A model generated the notes under the pieces. The model did not search any database and was not told where the DNA came from. It saw only the letters and a list, made by a program, of their open reading frames with translations. The translations under genes were made by a program, and so were the position numbers. From positions 1 to 64,000 of the forward strand of contig JADGJC010000087.1 in NCBI GenBank assembly GCA_027596075.1: 64,000 bases of DNA. Direction: 5' to 3'. Each line of letters opens with the position of its first letter. Position 1 is the stretch's first letter. Shown here in pieces: positions 11,019-21,627 of this stretch. This DNA comes from Rhizophlyctis rosea. Taxonomy: Eukaryota; Chytridiomycota; Chytridiomycetes; Rhizophlyctidales; Rhizophlyctidaceae.

Positions 11019-11654
11019 TGTTGGTTGGTGTTTTATCTGCTTTGCGTGGGTTGGATGGGTTGGTCGGTGGGTGGGTGGATGGCAACACTGTTGGGCGATC
11101 AGTATTGCTGTATGTCGAAGTTATACGAATAAGAGCGTCAAATATGCACGCTGGGGAACAGATGGAACAAACGAAGCAGACAAGAAGGCAAGCGAGTGGG
11201 AAAATGGGGGAGACACACCCAACTTCGTTTCAAGCTGTCAAAGTGTCCAGAAAACACGTCACATGCTGTTTGCAGTTTGCGCAGTTCTGTGAGTGACAAG
11301 GGAAGATCGTCACTCAGTCCGGATCAGCGGACAATCACCCAACTTCGCCACTGACAAGTAAGCCAACTAAGCCACGACGCAATCAGTGATCCCATCTTCG
11401 ATCAATGAAATCCAACCAATATGCTCTAGCTGTTCAGTTTCCATGGCAGTCAATACTGCAACAATAAACCGGATATGATATATATACACATGGCCATCGA
11501 AACAAAGAGCGAGGATTAACCTCATCCTACAAACTACAGCAAACCATGAACCACCTATACAAACCCACCTTTACAAATCCCCCAACGGTATCCCCTTCTG
11601 TACAACCCATCAAATTCTCTCAACCGCCCCCCACCCCTCCCGATCCACAACCCA
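11019..11654. other. Intergenic, promoter side of the HeH/helicase gene
   Basis: Lies between the ATG of the HeH/helicase gene and the stop of the heat-shock factor gene, both on the minus strand. It must contain the promoter of the former. An AT-rich stretch near 11475-11490 is the only compositional feature noted; no RNA gene was seen. Confidence 0.55.
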
Positions 11655-14311
11655 TTACCCACTCCCCTCCCCCTCCGCCCCAACCCCCCCACCACCGCCA
11701 CTCAAAAAATCATACTCCCCCTCCGGAAACGCCAAAAACCGCTCCAAATCATCCGGATACCCTCCACTCAACAACTCCCCATTCACGCCCTCCAATCCAA
11801 ACGGGTGGTCACCACCCACAGCTGGCGACACGGCGCTCGCGGACGGCGGAGAAGCGACTGGTAAGGACGGTAACGTTGCTGTTGACAGCGAATTTGGTAG
11901 GATGTATGTTGGTACGGGGACGAGAGGCGTTGACGCAGGAGCGGATGTGGCAAATGATGTTGCAGTGGTGGTAGCGAGTGGTGTTGCAGGCGTAATAATA
12001 GGATATGTCCCCTGCAACAACGGATGCGTCAACGGTAAAAGCTGGATCGGTTGTCCCGTCGACGTAACCAACTGATGCGCTAACGGCTGTATAGGAACAG
12101 TAGACGTTGCCAACACAGGTGTACCCGCCGCCGACAGCGTCGTCGAAAGTTGCGCGGGTGCGAGTGGGGGTGTAGGAAGGAGTTGGATGGTGGATGCTGG
12201 CGAAGGGGTATGGCGGAGGACTGGGGAGGGTGTGGTTTTGCCTTTTGATGTTTTGCTTGCGCTGGACTTTCCGGCTTTTGCTGCTGATGAAGAGCTTCGC
12301 GGCGTGGTGCCGACCGGTGTAGGTGGTGTCTGCGGTGGTAATGTACCACTCGCTTTTGAAGCTGGACTGGCTGCTGGCACCCCAACCGGTTGCACGGCAG
12401 GTACGATCTTCGACGCCGGTGCTATTGACGGACTTGATGTCGGAATCCCAAGGCCACCCTGCAGCGGAGCAACATAGCCTGACGTACTCGTCGTGCTCGG
12501 AGGAGACGGAGTATTATGATGTGCCATCAACGCAAGCAACGTCTCCCGATCCTCCTCGCTCCCCTCCATAGGGCCCTGATCCAAAAGATCCCTCATATCA
12601 ATGTCGTCAAGATCTTCCATCGTAACATCCCCATTGATTCCAACCAGATCAGAAATACTCTGTAGATGGTCCTGCAAAAGGTCGATGTTATCATGAACTT
12701 CGTCGGCTCTTTGAGCGGTGTGGGTGAGATTGTTGGTTGTGTGGAGTAATTGTCGATCGAAATAGGACGGCTCTGTGTAATGCGATAAGCTGCTCGTTGG
12801 TTGAGATCCGCCCTCGTGCACGAGAGCAGCGGGCGAAACATCCGGTGGAGGTGACATCAAATCTACGATCCGTTGTTGCACAATGTCTGTAAAACGAGTC
12901 AGTCAGAGCATGTTCTGCAAATCCAAATCACTATTGCAAATACCGGTCTTTTGATTTCCGGCATCTATCCGGCACCAAATGCAAATGATGGAAGGATTAG
13001 CTTCCAATTGATAAGGCCCTCACGGCCTTTCATTTACCCATTACATGCAATTTGCCAAAACCACGCACATGATCACCGCGCCAAACTTCCCCCTTGCAAA
13101 TGTTACGGTCCGTTCACCTCCCGACCCCAACATAATGAAAGAGGTACCTACCAGGATTGACAGGCACAACAATATCCTCATCATCATCCTCATCCTCCAC
13201 CTCCGACGACATCTCCTCCCCAACCGGCAACTTCTGCCCCAACAACAACTTCCTCCTCTTATTCATCAGCGGCTTCTTCTTATTCGAAAACACCGACGCC
13301 AAAAACCTCAAAATCTTATCAATAGTATCCTGCTGCCTCTGATACCGATCCCTAATCGCCATCGACTCCGTCCAAAGCACCTGATTGTCCCTCTGGATAT
13401 TCTTCAAATCCGCACTGATCGTCAACTGATGTCGCTTGATAGCCGCAATCTCTTGAATGAGGTTGTTCAAATCCACGACACCCGTTTCCTTCTCGTCGAG
13501 TTGGTCGCGCCCCTTTTTGCGTGATACGAGGACGAGGAGGTCCGGTTGTCCGCGTTGGAAGTTGTCGTTTTGGAATTCCCATATTTCTGGCTCGCCGTCG
13601 GAGTGGAGGACGCCTTGTTGGAGGTGGGGCACTTTGTGGAAGCCGTACATGTTGAGTTGGCGGACGAAACTGGCGAAGTTGTTGTGTTTGAAGAAGCGGG
13701 GGAGGACGTCTCGTGCGAAGTCTTCGTGTCTTTGCACTGGATTTTACCATTAGACATTTGTGTGTGACGAATGAACTGATTATTGTCATTCCCACATACC
13801 GATGAACGTAGTCCCATCTTCTCCCCAATGAATCAGCTCGTCCGTTGATGTATCGCACACCATGCTGTCAAAAAAAAAGTATTAAAATCCACACCTTCCA
13901 TCAAAAATCCCAAACATCTCCCAAACATTCCAGAACTCACTTATAAAGCTTATTCAAAAAAGCCGGCACATTCTTCGCAGCGGTCGCAGACAACTTTGAC
14001 TTTGGCAAAGGTTTCGCTTGTGATGGTGCGGGCGTTGCTGGAGGCAACAAACTTTGAGGAAGACTGCCAATGTATCGAGCGACTGTTGACTGAGACTCCG
14101 TTGTTGCGAAAGAGGGAGGTGATGGCATGGATGTGAGCGGGACGTAGGAGAGAGGGATTGTTGTTCCCAGGGTGGAGGGTGTTGGTAGAGGAGAGCCGAT
14201 GCTGGTGGTTGAGAGTTCTGATGGGGAGAAGATGGGCGGAGTGGAGGGTGCTGATCGTTTGCGGGTTGGAGGTTTGCGGCCCAGGACGTTTGAAGGCGGT
14301 AAGTTCGACAT
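11655..14311 (-). CDS. Heat-shock transcription factor (HSF)
   Basis: Model complement(join(11655..12886,13152..13736,13800..13864,13941..14311)), about 750 aa. The HSF DNA-binding domain is split over three exons: PAFLNKLYN, then [20 protein letters not shown], then [22 protein letters not shown] and [11 protein letters not shown]; this is the winged-helix that binds nGAAn repeats. A long coiled coil follows ([19 protein letters not shown] to [14 protein letters not shown]), the HR-A/B trimerisation region, and then basic clusters [14 protein letters not shown] that could be a nuclear localisation signal. The C-terminal 410 residues are Ser/Thr/Pro-rich with an acidic end ([17 protein letters not shown]), consistent with an activation domain. 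The ATG at 14311 is the first in frame and has A at -3. The last intron (12887-13151, 265 nt) is long for this window. Confidence 0.92.
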
Positions 14312-15534
14312 GGTTGAGGGCAAGACGTTCAGCGGGTAGGGCAAGGGTGAGACCGAGCTGCAATGTTGAGGTGCAGTCGTTCCAGAATGGTTCGTTGAAC
14401 GAACCACAAGGTGTTTGGTCGATGGGGATAGTCCGTCAGGTCGTTTGTAAAATAGCTTCGAAGTTGCGAGCGACTTTCCCACGCTGGGAGTTGATGGTGC
14501 AGATTCGGATTCCAGCTATACAACAGTTCTCTGGTGATGTAGACTGCGGTCGCAAGCACGGTAGCAAAAGGCGTTCACCCCAGCGACGGTACTATGACTT
14601 CTCTGAATGGCAGCAAACAAACGATTCCAAGCGCAGCTTCTCAGCTTGGATAAAGCGCAGCGAAGGTTGACAGGAGAAAGAAGTTTTGCTGTGTGGGTGG
14701 TGGTTGAACCAGAACCAGACCCACGACCACCACGCACACCAAATAGCTGGGAGAGGGACGGCTGAGTATGTGGGATGACGGCAATGTCACTGTGCATCAT
14801 GACACACTCAGACACGTACATTGTACCGACAACCAGGAATCCGGAAAGAGAAGACACGCTGTGGCTGAATGCAGTTTTGGTTCACTGTTAGCACTTGATC
14901 CAAGCTTTGATTCGCAATTTACACTGCATGGGTTCCTATGACCCAGATCCACGGGACTCACAGATATGCTTAGAATAGCCAGGGATAAGTGCAAATATCC
15001 TGGTGGTGCTGCTCATCGAAACCACAAGCCACGGGTTCCCTAAATGTCATGCAGCATTTGATCATGCCCTATTTATAGCACCGGCAACTGAAAGACTTCA
15101 TGACTTTCATGCTACTACGGCATCGTGACAAAGCTCAACACTGAACTGACCTTGCCAGCAATGGAAGGTCATTTTACACTCGATCACCTTGGCAAGGATG
15201 AGTAAGCACCCGCATTGAGCCAGAGAGACGGGCGTATTGAATGAACCAAAGCGCGTTGCAGCGGCCATGTCAGCCAAACGGTCATGCAAGTCGTGACATC
15301 TGAAATGTGACGCGGTCAAAGACAACGCGTTCGCATATGACACTGAGGCATCCGTTCACGTGTGATTCCGCCAAAGAAAGTTACACTAGACCAGCAACAG
15401 TATAATATAGATTGCGCTGTTCATTCTCCACCCTGAAATGCATCGTCACGATTCCACTATCCGTATATGCAATTTTCAGCCAAAGACATAGGGACATCCT
15501 ATCCGACCTTCACCAACCACCCCACCCGGACGCA
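14312..15534. other. Divergent promoter region between HSF and PDK-type kinase genes
   Basis: About 1.2 kb separating two divergently transcribed genes. A TATAATATA stretch at 15401-15409 lies about 125 bp upstream of the kinase ATG and could act as its TATA element. Scattered GAA/TTC triplets occur, but no clean alternating heat-shock element was found. No other gene is supported here. Confidence 0.5.
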
Positions 15535-17045
15535 ATGTCCCAACTCACCAACCTCCACCGCCTAGCATCCTATGCCGACCGTCCCCTAACACTCGTCCCC
15601 TTCTCAGACCTAATAAACTTCATCCACCGCCCAACACCCCAAACCCTCCTCCACACAACCAAATTCCTCTCCACCGAACTCCCAACCCGCCTCGCCCACC
15701 GCTACACCCACCTAACAGACTCCCTCCCAGCAAACCTCAACCTCCACCCAACAGCTGTTAAAGTCAAAGAATGGTACGCCCAGAGCTTTGCGGAGCTGGT
15801 TGAATTCAACGACGCGTTGGAGAAGCATTCTGCGGATCCCGCAAGGACGGAGTATATTGATGGGGTTGCGAGTGTGGGGAGGGGGCTGTTTGGTGGTTTG
15901 GTGGGTGGGGTGGGGAAGTGGATGAGGAGGAGGAGGAGTTTGAAGGAGGTTGAGGGTGTGATGAATAGGGTGGGAGAGTTTGATGTTCCTCCTGGGTTGC
16001 GCGTGACGATGATGCTTGAAAAGACGCCTGAATCCTTGCATTTGCTTGCTCCAAGGTAAGTCCATTCCCTTTGTTTATCAGCAACAACATAAACCCATCC
16101 CTAATCACTCCACCACCTCTACACACAGAACCTACTCCACCCTCCACCCCACAACACCACCCCACCTAACACCCTACACCCCCCTCTACACCTCCCACTT
16201 TGCATGCCTCCTCACCACAATAGCCCACCGCCACAGCCCCATAATCCCCCTGACAGCCTCAACAATCTCCACCCTCCCTTACCTCCAACCCTCTCCCTCA
16301 ACCACCCCACCACACCCACAAACACCAACAAACTCCGAAATCCAACACTTCCTCCAAACATCCCACAAATCCCAATCCTCCCTCCGCCTCCTAATCTCCC
16401 ACTACCTCTCCCTCCACTCCCCATCACCCCACACCCCCTCCTCCTTCATTGGCATAATAGACACAAACATATCCATTCCCTACATCCTAGAAGACGCAAT
16501 AATAGACGCATCAAACGTCGTGGAAGAAACCCTCGGCCAAACCGTCAATGTTAGTGTTATTGACAGAGATGGAGAGAGTGGTGCGAAGGGATTCACTCAC
16601 GTCCCAATGTGGATCCGCTACGCAGTTTTTGAATGTGTTAAAAACGCGTTGAGGAGTGTGGTTGAGAAGGGGAGTGGTGGAGTGGAGGTGGAGTGGTGGG
16701 GTGAGGGTGATGTAAGAATCCTTTTCCCACTCTTCAATCCAAATCCATCAAACTAAACCCCCTCACCCCACCCAGTCCTACAAAATCCGCATCTCAGACA
16801 CCGGCACGGGCATCTCCCCCCACACACTCCCCAAAATCTTCGACTACGCATTCACGACCGTTAAACACAAGCCCACCTCCAACAACGCACCCATGGCGGG
16901 CTTCGGCTACGGTCTACCCCTCTCCCGCCTGTACATGCGGTTCTTCAATGGTGATTTAACAGTTCAGTCGAAAGAAGGGGAAGGAACACAGGTCATTTTG
17001 ACGATTAAGAGGACGTGGGAGGGTGTGAGGGAGGTGTTAATTTAG
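15535..17045 (+). CDS. Mitochondrial dehydrogenase kinase (PDK/BCKDK family)
   Basis: Model join(15535..16055,16129..16711,16776..17045), about 457 aa. This family phosphorylates the E1-alpha subunit of pyruvate or branched-chain 2-oxoacid dehydrogenase in the mitochondrial matrix and switches the complex off. The N-terminal helical domain shows the family phrases TKFLSTELPTRLAHRYTHL and VKEWYAQSFAELVEFND. The GHKL ATPase domain shows LRLLISHYLSLH (H-box region), the N box YAVFECVKNALRS, the G1 box SDTGTGI and the G2 box GFGYGLPLSRLYMRFFNGDL. First in-frame ATG is 15535; the N terminus has few acidic residues but no strong presequence. The sequence does not separate pyruvate from branched-chain specificity. 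Confidence 0.9.
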
Positions 17046-17234
17046 GTGTGGGAGTGGGGGGATGGGTTTTGTGTATATTGCTTTTTGTTTGTTTGTAAAT
17101 AGTGTAGCAAGTCGTTCCGAGTATGTATATACAATCTTCTCCAATTAGATTCTATTCACATGAATATGGCACACCCCGCTATCCATGAAGAGTAGGTGTT
17201 GCAAGAATCAGCCGACAAGCCCCCACCCTACAAT

Positions 17235-19051
17235 CTACCACTCCTCCCGACCCTGAACCCAAACCCCCCTCCCACCACCACCCCGCTCATCAACCCCACA
17301 AATCTCCTCCCAATCACACCCAACAAGCCTCCCAAGCGCCTGCACAAAATCCTCGAAATCACACCAAGCTTCCCTACATCCTCTTGGAATAACAACATCC
17401 TTCTCGTTGATTACTACCCGGATCTTCAGTGAAGGCTTTTGATCGTGATTCATCCACCCGGAAGCACGTTTTGTCGGGCTGCGCCCGTCACACTCGACGA
17501 CCTCGAAAACAATATTAGAAGCGAAGGGTGTGAGTTGCGAAAGGCGGAACTTGCGGTTCTGGATGTGGTGTTCAGTTTGGTTGGCTGTCAGAGGACGATC
17601 GTCTTTATACAACCCCTTCGGATGGAAGAGATAAGATATGAGTTCTGACTCGAGCCATTCGCCCCTCCCTTCACAAAAACTCACCAAAAGACTCATCAAA
17701 AACACGTTCGTCTCCGCATGTCCGAACATAAACACCCCTTTCCTCCCTCTCCTGCCTCCCTTCACAACCTCGTCGACACCCCTCACAACCTCCGTAACCA
17801 ACGCACACCCGATAAACGTATTCACACGACTCCCATAACTCAAATCCCACCAATGCTCCATGTCGTCAAAGTACTCCAACAACAACACCTCTCGTTCGTT
17901 CAGCAGCGCACACCACGGCGATTTCGCGTCAGATAAGACGGTTATACTGAACGCGCATATGTTGTAGATTGTTGTTATGTGGTGTGGTGTTAGGGGGAGT
18001 GGGGAGGAAGAGAGGGTGGAGAAGAGACGGGAGATGATGGGTGGCATGTAAGTTCGTGACCAAGTGTTTAGTTCGTGGTCTCGCCTGGGGTTTGTGTCGA
18101 CGTGTTTTCGCCAGAGGGGGCAGGATTTTTTCGGGAGAAGTTCGTGGTCCACTGTCTGGTTTGGTGTTGAGAGATTTTCGAAAAGGGATGGAAGGGATAC
18201 ACACGCGTTTTTCTGGTGTTTTTCTCACCGTTGGCATGGTGTATTGGTACACCGACTGGAAGCGACAGGTGTCATCTCCTGACATGATGCCGTAGAATCC
18301 TCCTGCGAAGGCGGAACCGCTTTGGCCTGATCTGTAGGTTGGAGAAATGTGAACAACTGTTGGCGTTCTGCAATCGCTATGCGAGCGAGAACCAGACCTC
18401 GCCGTCATGGAACTTCGAAAGGAGTAGTTGATGGGATTATATGTTGTATTGCTGGAAACGTGTTAATTAGCAACCACTATCAACTGCACGCGTTGGAAAT
18501 GTGCATCATACCCAAACAAACCCAAATATCGTTTCGCAGTCCGCTTTCCCAAAAAAAACATATCGTCCTCTCCTGTCCGCGACAACAGACTGGCTTCTTC
18601 TTCCCGGAAGGGGTTTGTCTGCTCAAAGCGTTGGCAAAGGAATGAACTGTCAATCGAATAATATCGACTTACCCAATTCCCCAACCACCTATACTCCTCC
18701 CTCAACACATCCCTACGCTTACGGAAGAACTCCGCTAAAGCAGTCATGCCCCGCAGGTTGGAGCGTATGGGGTGACGAGTGCCATGGCGGCCCACCTACA
18801 AATTGCACGTCAGAAGAAAACGCGTTACGCGGTCATATTTTGTGGAGATCAGTCTTGCGGAGACGAACCACTTGAACTTGCTTCAGCGTGCACCCTTGGG
18901 GCGCTTCGAAGATGGCGGGAGGGACATCGCCTGTGGTGTGGTAGGGGCCTTTGGAGCCGAGGTGTTCGCGGATGTTGAAGGGTGTGCTGTCGGTTGAAGC
19001 AGTCAGTACAAACACCACGAGGGTCAGAGGGAGAACGTGGTGTAAGATCAT
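17235..19051 (-). CDS. Secreted histidine acid phosphatase, multiple inositol polyphosphate phosphatase (MINPP) type
   Basis: Model complement(join(17235..17615,17685..18155,18229..18331,18398..18451,18512..18618,18673..18795,18869..19051)), about 473 aa. The N terminus MILHHVLPLTLVVFVLTAS is a signal peptide. Catalytic motifs of the histidine phosphatase clan are present: RHGTRHP at residues 64-70 carries the nucleophilic His, and FGHAETNVFLMSLL carries the HAE proton-donor motif near 336-338, the form seen in MINPP rather than in HD-type phytases. Supporting family phrases are the TARSGQSGSAFAGGFYG region and RKFRLSQLTPFASN. It should release phosphate from inositol polyphosphates outside the cell or in the secretory path. 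Intron 17616-17684 is a multiple of three with an AAG acceptor, so it was placed by family similarity. The exon 1 donor could shift by one codon. Confidence 0.85.
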
Positions 19052-19377
19052 CTTGGCTGTTGACCTTGAAAGGATAGTAAGGATGGAAGGGAAGGAAAGA
19101 GATGGGTGGCACGTAGGTACAAACACTCCAAGCACGGGTGCTGCGGACTTTGGGAAGACGCGCCACCAGGAATCAGGGTCCTATCTAGGGTCCACACAGG
19201 TTCGAGGTGGTCGACATTCGTGACTTACCCACCACCACCTCCTCATCGCCAATATTTAACGCAGCCTGACGTAGTAAACCTTCTTTGCATACGCTCATAC
19301 TCCAGAAGGACAGGGCCGCCGTGATCCTCAGCGTCTTCTATAATCAAGAATCTCCAGTCGATCCCACATGCTGCGCA
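19052..19377. other. Divergent promoter region
   Basis: A 326-bp gap between the MINPP-type gene (minus) and the unrecognised gene at 19378 (plus). Both promoters must lie here. No distinctive motif was identified. Confidence 0.5.
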
Positions 19378-20554
19378 ATGCCTAGACGTAACAATACCTG
19401 TTCTCGTCTAAGAATTTACGCACCGCGACCACCAAGAGCCATTCGCACATTCAAAAGGTAATTCCTTCCACATATCCGTCACTGCGACGAATCAACAAAA
19501 GGCCTGACGCCCTCTTTCAGCAAGCCGCCTGACACACTCCCCTCTCCGGCGGCTCTGGAAGACGCCATCAAACGAGGAATAGAATGGAACAAGCAAAGAG
19601 CAAAACTGCTTGGAATCGGTAACGACAACCTCCTTGCTTGTCCAGAATCCGTGGCTTCTCCACCCATCGACCCAAGTAGTTCCGTCAAGTCCAAAGGTAT
19701 TGATAATCTCCGCAGAGCTTGTCATGTAGATTACGTCGACACAAATGTGCTGACAAACTACACAAACTTCACAAACCCATTGCTGAACGCGTTCCTTAAT
19801 CACCCCTTGAGATGGTGTTATTACACAAACAATGTGTTGAAAGGTGGGTAGACTTTGCTCATGGGCATCTCTACTACCCAAGGTGTTGACAAATGATCAG
19901 AATACACTCATCACTGCAGGGAATCCAGACAACCGGCTGCTATTCCAGACGGTTTCGACTTGCAGGATGTTGATTTCCTCGAGGGCCGTATTGACAGGGC
20001 CATTGCCTACCTTGAAGAGAACACTGAGAAGCCTCCAAATGCTAGTGATGACTGGCACAATATGGTCGACGGTGCATTGAGGAGCATTTACGAGGCAGGA
20101 TTCATGTTGCCAGAGGGTATGCATGCTGACAGAAATCCGACCTGAAACGGCGGTCCCAGTGTGAAATACACTGACCTGCGTCAAAATTCCCAGATGTTGC
20201 ATGGGACAAATTTGCCGACATGTACTTCCTGACAGACAATGCCACCTTTTTCGACTCCTTCCTGAACGTGGGTGATAATGCCGAATGTGTGGCGTGGACC
20301 ACGTCTGATTATAGTAGGTGCAAAAGCAACAAGGTCCATCATGTACGCATTAGCAATCCCTGACTGATATTTTTGCAGGTCTAAATCATCCGGCCCACTT
20401 GAAGTTCTGTCAAGGTCTAGGCTTGTACATTGATGACGTGGATGATGTTGCGCAGGAGCTGGGAGAGGGAGGGTCATACGCGGGTCTAGTTTCCGAGGAG
20501 GAGCTGCAGATGTGGGTGGAGAAACGGAGGGCGAAACTAAGAGTGAATACATAA
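19378..20554 (+). CDS. Unrecognised protein, 288 aa, five exons
   Basis: Model join(19378..19457,19521..19843,19949..20116,20194..20313,20379..20554). Every junction is GT-AG and phase-consistent, and no frame stop interrupts the product, which makes this a real gene although no family was recognised. The first 27 residues are Arg-rich and lack acidic residues (MPRRNNTCSRLRIYAPRPPR), as in a mitochondrial presequence. The middle is helical with phrases such as ALEDAIKRGIEWNKQRAKLL and DFLEGRIDRAIAYLEENTEK; the C-terminal part is acidic and ends in a charged helix (EEELQMWVEKRRAKLRV). It has no membrane segment. Mitochondrial location is inference from the N terminus only. Confidence 0.65.
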
Positions 20555-21627
20555 GAGTTGTCTACGACAGTGGATTGCTGATAACTTTGGTGGTGTGAGG
20601 ATGTGTTGAGGCAACATGAAGTTGTCCAGGCATTAGAAAGGCGGAACTGGCGGAAAATGTTGTTGCAACCCCAATGAGACGCTGAATCCTATGTATTTAC
20701 CGACTACAACGGGAAAAAAAGTGGCGGGGATATGCTCGGCAGTTGTTGCTCAGCGCGAGAGTCGAACCGACGCCTGCGCGAATGTACTATTCGCCAGGCA
20801 CGGCGCGCCCTAACGCAAACCATTCAGCTATTTCCCCGAAGATGAAATGTGAGGATCGATGCTGGCTTACATCAATGAAACGCGTTCGCATTTGAGGACC
20901 CTGCTGCGCACCTAACCTCCGAGTGGCTTCAGCCCACGCCCCACCAAGCCCCCTCACACTTCCATAAAATCACCCTCACCCGTCACAGCCCCTCTTCTTC
21001 CCCCATCCGTTTCTCACCGGGGTGGAAGTGCCGTTCCAGTGAGGTACCGACCGAGGAATGGTGAGCCGACACCCAAGTGTAAACACAGCCAATACGTGGG
21101 CGACTCTCTTTGTCGTTCCCAATTTTTGGAAAATAGACACATGCACCTGATGTAGTTTGGGCAATTGTGTGAAACAATTCGTGAAAGCAAAGAAGAAAAC
21201 CGTGCGAATTTTGTGTACACTGATATATTTATTGATCTCAGAAACTTACGATGTGTCGGGGATGGGAGCGACGGAAGGGGGACTTGCGGAGGATAATTCG
21301 ACGAAGCGTGGACAAACACGACCTCACGTAGCCCTACTTTCGCATAGAGCAGAGTTGGAATGGGCAAACCCATTTTTTTTTGCAGGATTATGCAGGCGAA
21401 TCACGGTAGGTGGAGCACGCTTAATCTGTCCAATTTAACTCATTCGCCTAATACATGATATGGAAGAGCAATGGGGATCATACGGCAAGTGTGAAAGTGA
21501 CAGAGAATACGGATCCTTCCGGATTCAGCAACTCTCATTGGGTTCTCAGGCACAACATCCATCACACTAACTAGAACTAGCATACAAACACAACCACATA
21601 CAACGTCATACACATTAAAAAATCACC
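20555..21627. other. Intergenic region with a tRNA-like Pol III promoter pair
   Basis: About 1.07 kb between convergent genes. On the minus strand, TAGCTGAATGG (20820-20830) resembles a tRNA A box and GGTTCGACTC (20759-20768) resembles a B box, with a hairpin-forming segment between. The flanks do not pair into an acceptor stem, so no tRNA is called. The rest holds nothing recognised. Confidence 0.4.
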
